In this document: piece after piece, positions 26,240-34,889 of the stretch
How positions within the stretch are numbered: position 1 is the first letter of the stretch
Layout of the letters: each line of letters begins with the position of its first letter
DNA from: JACTOJ01 sp032335695
Lineage (GTDB): Bacteria > Bacillota > Clostridia > Clostridiales > Clostridiaceae
Assembly (NCBI RefSeq): GCF_032335695.1
Contig: NZ_JACTOJ010000010.1
Location: forward strand, 1-64,000
Length of the DNA stretch: 64,000 nt
Reading direction: 5' to 3'
Program-made: the position numbers and the translations under genes
Notes under the pieces: model-generated
The model's input: only the letters and a program-made list of their open reading frames with translations
Databases searched by the model: none
Told to the model about the DNA's origin: nothing

Positions 26240-26314
26240 GTCTATGTCGCCAAGAATAGATAAGATATAATCCCCTTACGATCTAATATATATGTATTGT
26301 TTGGTGGCATAGAC
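26240..26314 (+). promoter_or_regulatory. Long-range RNA stem between the peptide and radical SAM genes
   Basis: GTCTATGTCGCCA (26240-26252) can pair with TGGTGGCATAGAC (26302-26314) over 13 positions, two of them G-U, enclosing ~49 bases that include a further TAGAT/ATCTA pair (26257-26261, 26281-26285). The structure ends ~28 bases before the radical SAM start. No T run follows; a role in setting peptide-to-enzyme ratio or in RNA processing is possible. Confidence 0.45.
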
Positions 26315-26342
26315 AACTAATTAAGCATATAGGAGGTGCTCA

Positions 26343-27437
26343 ATGAATAATAAGATAGCTATAGCTCATTTTGATGTGACCTCAAAATGCAATTTTAGAT
26401 GTGCCCATTGTTATGCTGGAGATGTTACAAATAGTAATTCAGAATTAACTTATGATGAAATTAAGACCATTATCAACAATCTAAGCATTCCAGGTGTTGA
26501 GACGATAGCTTTTTACGGTGGGGAACCCTTAATGAGGAAAGATATAGAAGATATAGTGGGTTTTTGCTCAAGTAAGGGCATTGCTACTTATATAGTTACA
26601 AATGGCTACTATATAAGCAATAAAATTAAAGCACTTTTAGAAAGAGGTTTATCTGGAGTTGCTGTAAGTATAGACGGCGCTAGTGAAGAAACTTATAGAA
26701 AAATAAGAGGAATAAATAGTTTTAAGTTAATAAAAGATAATTTTAAAATACTAAGTTCGTTGAATGTAAAAGATAGGGTAATTAATTTTGTGATGATGAA
26801 AGAAAATATATTTGAGGTGACTGATATTATTGATTACGCTTTGGAAGTAGGAGCAACAAGAATTAATTATGAATTATTAGCATATGGAGGTAATGCTTCT
26901 AAATATAATGTGTGTAATGAATTGACTCCTGAAGAATTTGTGCAGGCAATAGAAAAAATATGCGCATATGCTTATGAAAAAAATATAAAAGAAGAATTAA
27001 TAAATTTAGATATTTGTCCTCCAAAACTAATAGAATTTATGAATAACAAATATAAAACTAAATTTTCCCTAACAAGAAAGCGACAACATATTCCATTAGA
27101 GCTAATGTATATAAATTTTAAAGGCACTGCATTTCCATGCAAAGGACTTTGTGCAGATTTTAATTATAAAAAGAGTAATTACAAAATAAAAGGATACGAT
27201 CTATTAGGTGGTAATGCATTAGCTGCAATCAAGTCCGAAGAATTTATGAAGACATTTTCTGAGTTAGGACCTAATGTCCTATTAGAAAAGTTAAGCTGTT
27301 GCAATGGGTGTAAATACTTAATTAATTACTGTTACCCTTGTCCTATATCTGCTTTAAGCAGTGATGATGGCATAGCTAGAAATTGTACAGAATATCCAAT
27401 TAGTGAGGTTTGTAAACTTATTAATAATATAAATTAA
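26343..27437 (+). CDS. Radical SAM peptide-modifying enzyme with Cys-rich C-terminus (SPASM-like)
   Basis: The SAM-cleaving [4Fe-4S] motif is CNFRCAHC (C16, C20, C23), followed by the GGEPL motif (FYGGEPLMRKD) and a TIM-barrel core to about 220. The C-terminal third has many cysteines (FPCKGLC, SCCNGCKYLINYCYPC, ARNC), as in SPASM or twitch domains that bind extra clusters. Enzymes of this shape form thioether or C-C crosslinks or other changes in ribosomal peptides. AGGAGGTGC precedes ATG 26343. With the PqqD-like protein next, the 27-residue peptide upstream is the probable substrate. The exact reaction cannot be read from the sequence. Confidence 0.88.
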   Translation: MNNKIAIAHFDVTSKCNFRCAHCYAGDVTNSNSELTYDEIKTIINNLSIPGVETIAFYGGEPLMRKDIEDIVGFCSSKGIATYIVTNGYYISNKIKALLERGLSGVAVSIDGASEETYRKIRGINSFKLIKDNFKILSSLNVKDRVINFVMMKENIFEVTDIIDYALEVGATRINYELLAYGGNASKYNVCNELTPEEFVQAIEKICAYAYEKNIKEELINLDICPPKLIEFMNNKYKTKFSLTRKRQHIPLELMYINFKGTAFPCKGLCADFNYKKSNYKIKGYDLLGGNALAAIKSEEFMKTFSELGPNVLLEKLSCCNGCKYLINYCYPCPISALSSDDGIARNCTEYPISEVCKLINNIN

Positions 27438-27452
27438 GAGGAGAGGTTGTTT

Positions 27453-27740
27453 ATGGAAAATTTACGTGATTGTAAACCTAAAAAAAATGAAGGCATAACA
27501 GCAAGACCACAAATGGATGATTATGCTTTATTCAATACTCTTACTGCTAGATTCTTTTTAGTTAATGAGGTTGGTTATGTAGTCTTTAATGAATGTGATG
27601 GTGAAAAAAGTATATCTGAAATAGTTGATGTTATATATGATAAATGTATTGAAAAGCCTAATAGATTAGATATAGAAAATGATGTTTTAGAAATGATTAG
27701 ACTTTTGGAAAAATATGAACTTGTAAAAGTGAGTGAGTAA
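27453..27740 (+). CDS. PqqD-like RiPP recognition element protein
   Basis: The small 95-residue winged-helix protein resembles PqqD: TARFFLVNEVGYVVFNECDG followed by SISEIVDVI and a C-terminal helix ending in LEKYELV. Such proteins bind the leader of a precursor peptide and deliver it to radical SAM enzymes. The frame opens at TTG 27447, but AGGAGAGG just upstream and the following ATG support 27453. It ends one base before the next gene, so translation is coupled to the first B12 radical SAM enzyme. Confidence 0.85.
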   Translation: MENLRDCKPKKNEGITARPQMDDYALFNTLTARFFLVNEVGYVVFNECDGEKSISEIVDVIYDKCIEKPNRLDIENDVLEMIRLLEKYELVKVSE

Positions 27741-27741
27741 T

Positions 27742-29073
27742 ATGTTTGACGTTTCAATAGTAAATGCTAGCTTTTCAGTAAAAAATCCATATATACCTAT
27801 AGGTCCATTAATCGTTGTCTCTAAATTAGAGGAGCAGGGATTAAAGGTAGAATTTAAGGATTATCAATTGATTAAATCTGAAGCTTCTGATCCTAAGAGC
27901 ATTTCTGAATTACTTTTAGAACTAAAAAGTAAAATAATTTGTATTGGAGTATTTGCAAACTATCTTCCTCTGATACTGAAAGCAGTTGATATTTTAAAGG
28001 AAACCAATCCAGAATTAATAATAGTTCTTGCCGGTCCTGGTGTAGCTAAAATCTCAGACGAAATTTTTAATCTATCTAGAATAGATATTGTAATTAGGGG
28101 AGAAGGCGAAATTACCACTCCTTTATTGGTGAAGAAGTTGATAAGTAATAGCTCTTTGAGTGAAATTGAAGGAATATCTTATAGATGTAAAAATAAGATA
28201 ATACATAATGCTGATAGACAAAATCTTAAGTGTATAGATGTATATCCTTCTTATAATCATATTGAATTAAAAGATTATGATAATAAAGCTACTATTATAA
28301 CAAGTCGAGGCTGCGCATATAATTGTATGTTCTGTTCCAAACCAATTTGGGAAAAGGGCGTAGTTTATAGAAGTTTAGAGAATGTTTTTGAAGAAATTAA
28401 GCAGTTAAAATTTAAGGTTAATAGAATATATTTTTGTGATGATGCATTTATAGTAAATAAAAAAAGGCTTTTCGAGTTTTGTAGAATTTATAAGGAATTA
28501 AATATAAATATTCCTTGGGAATGTACTGGCAGAGTTGGCTGTATGGATGAAGAACTACTGGAAGTCATAAGGTCTGCAGGATGTGATACCTTATATGTAG
28601 GCATAGAATCTGGATCAAATGTTGTTTTGGAAAAACTAAATAAAAAAATTTCCATTGAACAGGCACGAGAAGAGGTAAATCTTGCCAAAAGATACATGAA
28701 GCGTATTTATACATCCTATATATGGGGATTTCCTTTTGAAACACTTGAGGATTTTAATCAAACTATATTTAATTATTTAAGTGATTCAATAGATCATAAC
28801 TTGAGGCCTGTACTAAATTTGGCTACCCCTTTTATTGCATCAAAACTATATGATGAATACAAGGACAAGCTTGCGTTTATGGAAGACAATATATATAACG
28901 GTTCAACAATTAATATGGATTATACAAAAGATTATGAGGATGTAAAGGAATTTATAATCGAAAATAAAAAAATTTTTTCTTCATTTTTTTACATTGAGCA
29001 TCAAGCTTTTTATGATAAAAAGAAGATAGTTGATAAATTATTAAATAGATATAAGGAGAAGGATTATGTATGA
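27742..29073 (+). CDS. B12-binding-domain radical SAM enzyme, first paralogue
   Basis: An N-terminal Rossmann-type cobalamin-binding domain (about 1-140; PLIVVSKLEEQG, VLAGPGVAK, RGEGEITTPLLV) precedes a radical SAM domain with CAYNCMFC (C191, C195, C198). A classical DxHxxG motif is not evident. Members of this class catalyse methylation at unreactive carbons, and some do ring contraction or other chemistry. The in-frame GTG at 27733 lies inside the preceding gene; ATG 27742 starts exactly at the domain and is chosen (443 residues). It is clearly related to the next gene product: same length, same domain order and shared segments such as TSYIWGFPFET versus ASYIWGYPFET. Confidence 0.88.
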   Translation: MFDVSIVNASFSVKNPYIPIGPLIVVSKLEEQGLKVEFKDYQLIKSEASDPKSISELLLELKSKIICIGVFANYLPLILKAVDILKETNPELIIVLAGPGVAKISDEIFNLSRIDIVIRGEGEITTPLLVKKLISNSSLSEIEGISYRCKNKIIHNADRQNLKCIDVYPSYNHIELKDYDNKATIITSRGCAYNCMFCSKPIWEKGVVYRSLENVFEEIKQLKFKVNRIYFCDDAFIVNKKRLFEFCRIYKELNINIPWECTGRVGCMDEELLEVIRSAGCDTLYVGIESGSNVVLEKLNKKISIEQAREEVNLAKRYMKRIYTSYIWGFPFETLEDFNQTIFNYLSDSIDHNLRPVLNLATPFIASKLYDEYKDKLAFMEDNIYNGSTINMDYTKDYEDVKEFIIENKKIFSSFFYIEHQAFYDKKKIVDKLLNRYKEKDYV

Positions 29074-30421
29074 TATTACTATTGTGAATTCAGGGCTGTT
29101 AATGAAGGGGATTTCTGTTCCTATTGGTCCTCTAATTATTGCCTCCGTACTAAGAAATAATGGCTTTAATGTTGAATTTAGAGATTATCAGGGAAAAAAG
29201 CTTAGCAGGCGATTTGATGTTGAGACATTTAAAAAATTTTGTGACAATAGTGCAGATATATTGGCAATATCGGCTACCTGCAATTCTATGCCAATAGTGC
29301 TTGGAGCCGTTGAATTAATAAAAAAAGAAAATCCTGATAAAATTATAATATTAGGAGGAGCTGGCCCTAGCGATTTGAGTTCTGAGCTACTCAAATACTT
29401 TCCTGTAGATTATGTAGTTATCGGAGAGGGAGAAATAACTACTCTTGAATTAATGAAGGCTATAAAAGATTCTAAAGAAGTTTCCAATATTAATGGAATT
29501 GCTTATGTAGAGAATGGCGAAATTTTAGTTACTCCTCAAAGGAAAAGAATTGATAACATTTCTGAAATTCCTCACCCTGCTTATGATTTATTGAATTTAG
29601 ATGATTATGATAGAATACAAACTATCATAACTGCAAGAGGATGCCCATTTGATTGCCAATTTTGTAGTGCTCATTCTATATGGCAAAGAAAATTAACGCA
29701 TAGAAGTGTTGAGGATATTGTAGCTGAAATAAAATCGCTTATAGATTATACAAATGTAATAGCCTTTGCTGATGATACATTTGTGTTGGATAGAAATAGG
29801 GTTAAAAATATTATTAGCGCAGTTAGAGCTGAAGGGATAGATCTTCCTTGGACTTGTAATGGCAAGATAACACTTATGGATAAAGAGTGGTTTGAATTCA
29901 TGGAAAAGACAAACTGTATTCAAGTTTTTTATGGTGTTGAGGCTGGTTCTGATAAAATATTAAAGAAAATTCATAAAGGTCATACTGTGGAGCAGGCAAG
30001 AAATGTAATAAAAGAAACAACAAATTATGTACGTAATGTACGAGCATCCTATATATGGGGATATCCTTTTGAAACTATAGAAGATTTCTATGACCTCATA
30101 GAAACTTTATATGAAGATATGAATATACCTGGAGTTCTCAGCCAGATGTCGTTGTTATCTCCATTACCAAGCTCTCCATTATACAAAGAATATGGTGATT
30201 CTTTAGAATTTAGTATTGAAGCTCAGTCAAGGGCTGGTGGATTACCAGTAAATGAAAATATAGAAGATTATCCCAATACTATAGAACTAATATTAAAATA
30301 TCCTAAACTTTTTTCCTCCTTTTATTACTATAAGCAAGATAATTTTGATTTAAAATTGAAAGCAATAAAAAAAGTTGATTGGATATATGATGCAGAAAAA
30401 GTAAAAGCAAATGGATATTAG
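29066..30421 (+). CDS. B12-binding-domain radical SAM enzyme, second paralogue
   Basis: This 451-residue paralogue of the preceding protein has an N-terminal cobalamin-binding domain (VPIGPLIIASVL, ILGGAGPSDLS, VIGEGEITTLEL), a radical SAM motif CPFDCQFC (C193, C197, C200) and a C-terminal helical part. It overlaps the upstream gene by 8 bases with a GAAGG-type site inside it. Tandem divergence suggests that the two enzymes make different modifications on the same substrate, or act as a complex. The assignment as peptide-modifying comes from the PqqD-like neighbour; lipid or other substrates cannot be excluded. Confidence 0.88.
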   Translation: MYDITIVNSGLLMKGISVPIGPLIIASVLRNNGFNVEFRDYQGKKLSRRFDVETFKKFCDNSADILAISATCNSMPIVLGAVELIKKENPDKIIILGGAGPSDLSSELLKYFPVDYVVIGEGEITTLELMKAIKDSKEVSNINGIAYVENGEILVTPQRKRIDNISEIPHPAYDLLNLDDYDRIQTIITARGCPFDCQFCSAHSIWQRKLTHRSVEDIVAEIKSLIDYTNVIAFADDTFVLDRNRVKNIISAVRAEGIDLPWTCNGKITLMDKEWFEFMEKTNCIQVFYGVEAGSDKILKKIHKGHTVEQARNVIKETTNYVRNVRASYIWGYPFETIEDFYDLIETLYEDMNIPGVLSQMSLLSPLPSSPLYKEYGDSLEFSIEAQSRAGGLPVNENIEDYPNTIELILKYPKLFSSFYYYKQDNFDLKLKAIKKVDWIYDAEKVKANGY

Positions 30422-30484
30422 TACAAAAGAGGAAATTTAAGAAATAGAATAAAGCATTGTAAAAGCTATATTTTAGGAGGAGTT

Positions 30485-31351
30485 ATGAAAAAAAATAAAA
30501 AGTTTTATTTCATTAGAAAGCTAGCTGAAATCCTTATGAATCCAGTAAAAGGTAAAATATTTGGTGGAATACTAATCTTGATACCTGCTTTATTTTTTTT
30601 AATATATTTAAGAAATATAAAATTAAATTATTTGCTAATATATCTTTTATGCTTAATTCCTGTGACATATTTGGGACTTTTTATGGGAGGATATTTTCAT
30701 GAATTAGGTCATGTTTTTACCTTAAGATTAATGGGATGTAAATGTAAAGTTAAAGTTCTAAAAAATGATCACTCCAAATTAATATTTTTTAACATGAAAA
30801 CTGAAATACTCAATGATCATCCAATAAATTCTACCACGGATAGATTAATATTGAGAGCGATTTCTGGAATGATGTCAAATATAATTTTTAGTATTTCATT
30901 CATGTTAGCAGGATTTTACTTTAAAAATATCGTTTTGTTTTATATGGCTTTAATTCAAGGTTTTAGTGGTCATGGAGCAACAGCCTTGGCGAGTTTGGAT
31001 GGGGATACTGATGTAAATACTTTAAGAAAAGCGTTACTTATACGTGATATTCTGAATATTGACTGCATGTCTATAAATGGAGATAGCAAGTTTGATATTA
31101 ATATTAATATTAAATTAAAGGATACACTGAGTGACAGCTATTGGCTTATTATAGATAATAAAAATATTCGAGATGTTAGAGGTGATTTCATAAGTTTTGA
31201 TATAGGTAATTCAATGATTTTTATTATTCCAGAAGCAAGAGAGGGATTTTTTCATTTAAGTTTTACTGTAAGTGAATATAATTCTATTACTGTAATAACT
31301 AAAACAGGTAAAAAAATACTTTGCCAAAATGATTTTGAGGAGGCAATGTAA
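30485..31351 (+). CDS. Membrane zinc metalloprotease-like protein (M50-type HELGH)
   Basis: The protein has hydrophobic segments at about 25-45, 50-70, 125-150 and 155-170 and the zinc motif HELGH (H72, E73, H76) inside a membrane segment, as in site-2 proteases. A downstream LDGDTD segment may supply the third zinc ligand. The last ~90 residues are a beta-rich soluble domain. In peptide loci such proteins can remove leaders or mature and secrete the product. AGGAGGAG precedes ATG 30485, and the stop codon overlaps the next start (TAATG). Family assignment beyond the HExxH membrane type is tentative. Confidence 0.7.
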   Translation: MKKNKKFYFIRKLAEILMNPVKGKIFGGILILIPALFFLIYLRNIKLNYLLIYLLCLIPVTYLGLFMGGYFHELGHVFTLRLMGCKCKVKVLKNDHSKLIFFNMKTEILNDHPINSTTDRLILRAISGMMSNIIFSISFMLAGFYFKNIVLFYMALIQGFSGHGATALASLDGDTDVNTLRKALLIRDILNIDCMSINGDSKFDININIKLKDTLSDSYWLIIDNKNIRDVRGDFISFDIGNSMIFIIPEAREGFFHLSFTVSEYNSITVITKTGKKILCQNDFEEAM

Positions 31352-32583
31352 TGGTACAAATTTTCACAAAAAAAAATATTGTAACGCATAATAAAAATTT
31401 TATGACATTGCTTTTAGCGAAAATAGTATCAGAAACAGGAAATTGGATATATTATCTTGCCATAATATATTTGGTAGCAGAGAAAACCAAATCAACTTCA
31501 AGCACAGGTATCGTATTGTTTTGCAATATATTTCCGCCTATAGTTTTTGGAATAATTGCAGGTCATATAAGTGATAAGTTTCCAAGAAAAAATATATTAA
31601 TAATTTCAGATTTTACAGGAGGAATTTTATCGCTATATATAGGATTTAGGGCTTTATTGGGATCGTTAAGCATTTGGGAAATTTACACAATAACTTTTTT
31701 ACTAGGAATTTCAAAAACATTTTTCTCTCCTTCTATTAATGCAAGTATACCAACGATTGTTAAGGAAAATGAGTTAAATAGAGCCAATTCATTGCTACAA
31801 TCTGTAAGCAGTATAACCAATATTTTAGGACCAGTATGCGGAGGAGTAATTATAGCTTTTATTGGTACAGCTACAGCTTTTATACTAAACGGAGTATCCT
31901 TTATAATATCTGCAATCTGTGAGTTGTTTGTAACAATCCCATATGTGCAAAATAGTATGGAGGGTAAGAAAACTTATTATAAACAAATAATAAACAGCAC
32001 TTCAACAGCATTTCAATTTATTAAAACAAATAGACTTATTAAAACTATAACCTTAATTTTTTCAATTATGACTTTTTTCGTTGCGCCAATGATATTATTT
32101 TTGCAACAGTTAGTGGACAAGTTTTACAATATGGGTCCAGTGGCTTTAAGTATTATTATGATAGCTGATTCTTTAGGAGTGCTTTTAGCTGGGCTACTGC
32201 TAATAATTAGGCCAATAATAAAAAATCAGAAGTTGTTCTTAGCTACATTTCCTATATTTTGTGGATTAGCATTAATAATAATAGGAAATGTTAGAAATTT
32301 TTATATTGCTGTTATTACAATGCTATTTCAAGGCTTTTACTCAGGGTTTGGTGAAATAAGCATGATGACTATTTTTCAAAGAGAAACCCCGGACTATAAA
32401 AGAGGAATGATTTTTAGTTTATATTCAATGATTATCAACATATTGACTCCAATTTCGATGCTTGCATCAGGAATAGTATTAAATTATATACCATTATATC
32501 TTATACTTACTATATGTGGATTAATTCTTATAGCCTGCTCAAGTCTCTTGATTAAGAATTTGTTCTTTGTGAAAACAGACTAG
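31351..32583 (+). CDS. MFS exporter (12-helix)
   Basis: The 410-residue polytopic protein has the MFS motif GHISDKFPRKNILI after the second helix and NSLLQSVSSITNILGPVCGG in helix 5, typical of drug and siderophore exporters of the DHA3/EntS-like kind. It is translationally coupled to the protease gene and ends the putative peptide operon. The likely role is export of the modified peptide or self-protection; this is inference from position. Confidence 0.88.
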   Translation: MVQIFTKKNIVTHNKNFMTLLLAKIVSETGNWIYYLAIIYLVAEKTKSTSSTGIVLFCNIFPPIVFGIIAGHISDKFPRKNILIISDFTGGILSLYIGFRALLGSLSIWEIYTITFLLGISKTFFSPSINASIPTIVKENELNRANSLLQSVSSITNILGPVCGGVIIAFIGTATAFILNGVSFIISAICELFVTIPYVQNSMEGKKTYYKQIINSTSTAFQFIKTNRLIKTITLIFSIMTFFVAPMILFLQQLVDKFYNMGPVALSIIMIADSLGVLLAGLLLIIRPIIKNQKLFLATFPIFCGLALIIIGNVRNFYIAVITMLFQGFYSGFGEISMMTIFQRETPDYKRGMIFSLYSMIINILTPISMLASGIVLNYIPLYLILTICGLILIACSSLLIKNLFFVKTD

Positions 32584-32588
32584 ATATA

Positions 32589-32612
32589 AAATACTATTAA
32601 GGTATGTTTTTA
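32589..32612 (+). terminator. Weak terminator candidate after the MFS gene
   Basis: AAAATAC (from 32589) can pair with GTATGTTTT across one bulge, with a TTTTTAT tail. The stem is short, so read-through into the cobalamin genes is possible. Confidence 0.35.
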
Positions 32613-32647
32613 TGTAATCATTATAATTATCACTGTAATATGGTAAA

Positions 32648-32676
32648 TTGTCCAACTTATTAATATAAGCTATAAT
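32648..32676 (+). promoter_or_regulatory. Promoter of cobC-cobU-cobS
   Basis: TTGTCC (32648-32653), 17 bases, TATAAT (32671-32676), 50 bases before cobC. No cobalamin riboswitch is visible in this leader. Confidence 0.5.
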
Positions 32677-32726
32677 AAAATTAAGAATTATGAACATTGC
32701 ATTAAATATATAGGGAGTTTTAGGTT

Positions 32727-33323
32727 ATGAATTTATATTTAATAAGACATGGACAAACTGATGGCAATCTTAAGAGACGTTATATAGGAAGTTCTGAAGA
32801 TGAGCTATCTATGCAGGGCATAGGTGAAATTGAAAAAGCTAAAAGGCTTATTTATGGGGTGTGTTTTGACAGGGTATTTTCTAGTAAAAGAAAGAGAGCC
32901 TTGGATAGTGCAAAAATATTGTTTGATGGAGAAATAGTATCTGACTCCAGATTAAACGAAAGGGATTTTGGAATATTTGAAAATAAAACCTATGAAGAAT
33001 TGTGTGATAAATATCCTGCTGAGAAAAAGGCTTGGGAAGAAAATTGGATAGATTACAAAATTCCTGAAGGAGAAAGTGTAAAAGAAGTTTATGATAGAGT
33101 TATGGATTTTATGAAGACCTTGGAAAAAGCTGATTATAAGAATTGCCTTGTGGTAACTCATGGTGGTATTATAAGATTAATTTATTGTTATATACTAGGT
33201 GGCGGCTTAAATAATTTCTGGAAATTTACAGCTGGAAATGGCAATGTAGCTATAGTTAAATTTGAATATGACAATTGGTATATTGATTCCATAATACAAT
33301 TAGAGGCAATTGGAGGGAAATAA
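32727..33323 (+). CDS. cobC: Histidine-phosphatase family protein, likely alpha-ribazole phosphatase
   Basis: The N-terminal LIRHGQTDGNLKRRYIGSSEDELS is the phosphohistidine motif of the phosphoglycerate-mutase superfamily, with the second histidine in VVTHGGIIRLI. At 198 residues it matches CobC, which removes the phosphate from alpha-ribazole phosphate or adenosylcobalamin phosphate. The family is broad; the specific call rests on the immediately following cobU and cobS genes, 2 bases and ~0.6 kb away. AGGGAG precedes the start. Confidence 0.85.
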   Translation: MNLYLIRHGQTDGNLKRRYIGSSEDELSMQGIGEIEKAKRLIYGVCFDRVFSSKRKRALDSAKILFDGEIVSDSRLNERDFGIFENKTYEELCDKYPAEKKAWEENWIDYKIPEGESVKEVYDRVMDFMKTLEKADYKNCLVVTHGGIIRLIYCYILGGGLNNFWKFTAGNGNVAIVKFEYDNWYIDSIIQLEAIGGK

Positions 33324-33325
33324 GC

Positions 33326-33874
33326 TTGAGCAAAATAACATTAGTTACAGGCGGAAGCAGAAGCGGAAAAAGCAGCTTTGGCGAAAACCTGCTTAAGGGA
33401 AAAGATAAGGTATTGTATATCGCTACTTCTATTATAACAGATGAGGATATGAAAGAAAGAATAGCTATTCATAAGGCAAGAAGAAATGAAAATTGGCAGA
33501 CCTTTGAAGGCTATAAGGACTTACATAAGATTATTGAGAAAACAGAATGTACTCATATTATGCTTGAGTGCGTCACAACTATGATAACAAATTTAATGTT
33601 TGATAAATATACCGACTTTGATAATATATCAAAAAAGGAAATTCAACTTTTGGAGAATAATATAAGTGAGGAAATTAAGAAAGCGATCTCTGCTTGTAGA
33701 AAAGCTGATAAAGAGCTTATAGTGATAACTAATGAAGTAGGCTTTTCTCTAGTATCTGAGTACAGGCTAGGAAGAATCTTCACAGATATATCAGGAAGAA
33801 TAAATCAAATGCTAGGTAAATTGTGTGATGAGGCTTATTTGGTGGTAGCAGGGCTGCCGCTAAAGCTTAAATAA
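33326..33874 (+). CDS. cobU: Adenosylcobinamide kinase / adenosylcobinamide-phosphate guanylyltransferase
   Basis: This bifunctional enzyme phosphorylates adenosylcobinamide and adds GMP to give adenosylcobinamide-GDP. The P-loop GGSRSGKS is at residues 9-16, and His49 in AIHKARRNENW is the expected GMP-accepting residue. Length 182 is typical. The start is TTG 33326 after TGGAGGGAAA; no ATG precedes the P-loop. It is coupled to cobC (2-base gap) and cobS. Confidence 0.95.
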   Translation: MSKITLVTGGSRSGKSSFGENLLKGKDKVLYIATSIITDEDMKERIAIHKARRNENWQTFEGYKDLHKIIEKTECTHIMLECVTTMITNLMFDKYTDFDNISKKEIQLLENNISEEIKKAISACRKADKELIVITNEVGFSLVSEYRLGRIFTDISGRINQMLGKLCDEAYLVVAGLPLKLK

Positions 33875-33890
33875 ATTATTGGAGGCTGTT

Positions 33891-34640
33891 ATGAGAGAAT
33901 ATTACTATAATTTTTTGCTTATGCTTCAATTCATGACCAGAATACCAATAAACAAATCTCTTCCCTGTGAGAGAGAGAATTTTAAGTCTGGAGCCAATTT
34001 TTTCTGGCTGATAGGACTATTAATAGGGGGAGGCCAGTATTTACTTTATATGCTGCTGATTAAAATAATGCCAGTTAGTTTAACAGCTATTGTAATAATT
34101 ATATTTGATATATTGATTACTGGAGCCCTGCATATCGATGGTTTTGGTGATACCTGTGATGGATTCTTTGCCTTTAAAGGTGGCAAAGATAAGATAATTG
34201 AGATAATGAAGGATAGCAGAATCGGTACCTTTGCCTGCATAAGCATAATATTAAATATTTTAATTAAATATCAGGGATATATAATCCTGCTGCAAAAGAA
34301 AAGCCCTTTGCTCTTAATATTGATTCCTATTATAAGCAGATTTTCTATTACTCTGCTTAGCTTGATTGGAAAACCTGCTAAGGAGAAGGGCTCAGGAAAT
34401 TTATTTATTGATAATGTAAGTGTAAAAGAAGTTTTGGTAAATATAATATTTGCAGCGGCGGTGGGATTGGCATTAGGTTTGATTTACGATACAGTGATAC
34501 TATTTATCACAGCTGTAATTATAACTTTTATATTTAATTATCTTTGTAAATGCAAAATTAACGGTGTTACTGGAGACAGCTTAGGTGCAAATAATGAATT
34601 GGTAGTGCTTATGAGTTTGATGGCACTTTCCTTGACATAA
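33891..34640 (+). CDS. cobS: Adenosylcobinamide-GDP ribazoletransferase (cobalamin synthase)
   Basis: The membrane enzyme joins adenosylcobinamide-GDP to alpha-ribazole (phosphate), the last assembly step. DGFGDTCDGFFAFKGG and the KDSRIGTFA segment are the conserved metal-binding region, and about six hydrophobic segments surround it. An in-frame TTG at 33879 is part of the TTGGAGG ribosome site, so ATG 33891 is chosen (249 residues). Its stop codon overlaps the promoter of the riboswitch operon. Confidence 0.94.
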   Translation: MREYYYNFLLMLQFMTRIPINKSLPCERENFKSGANFFWLIGLLIGGGQYLLYMLLIKIMPVSLTAIVIIIFDILITGALHIDGFGDTCDGFFAFKGGKDKIIEIMKDSRIGTFACISIILNILIKYQGYIILLQKKSPLLLILIPIISRFSITLLSLIGKPAKEKGSGNLFIDNVSVKEVLVNIIFAAAVGLALGLIYDTVILFITAVIITFIFNYLCKCKINGVTGDSLGANNELVVLMSLMALSLT

Positions 34641-34660
34641 TGCTAAAAAGAAATTATAAT
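34632..34660 (+). promoter_or_regulatory. Full-consensus promoter of the cobalamin riboswitch operon
   Basis: TTGACA (34632-34637), 17 bases, TATAAT (34655-34660). The -35 box lies in the last codons of cobS. Transcription would begin near 34667, just before the riboswitch. Confidence 0.8.
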
Positions 34661-34679
34661 TAAGTGAAAATTTAATATT

Positions 34680-34836
34680 AAATTTAGGTGCCTGTAAAAA
34701 GGTGAAAAGGGAATGCGGTTAAAATCCGCAGCAGCCCCCGCTACTGTATTTGAGGACGAGTCTTTATAAACCACTCTATTCTATAGGGGAAGGAAAGATA
34801 AGGGAGATTCATAAGTCAGGAGACCTGCCTAAATTT
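34680..34836 (+). promoter_or_regulatory. Cobalamin riboswitch (aptamer)
   Basis: AAATTTAGG (34680-34688) pairs perfectly with CCTAAATTT (34828-34836) to close the aptamer. Inside are the conserved GGGAATGCGG, CCGCAGCAGCCCCCGCTACTG, GAGGACGA and the B12 box AGTCAGGAGACCTGCC. It senses adenosylcobalamin or a related cobamide and should switch off the cobQ operon when cobalamin is plentiful. Confidence 0.95.
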
Positions 34837-34889
34837 GTGGTTTTGGTATGCTTTCGGAGGGAAGGCCTATGAGAGTTCTTATAGCTATT

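Noticed and set aside
26240..26314. A known riboswitch (cobalamin, SAM) in front of the radical SAM gene
   Set aside because: None of the conserved aptamer sequences, such as the B12 box seen at 34811, occurs here; left as an unassigned RNA stem.
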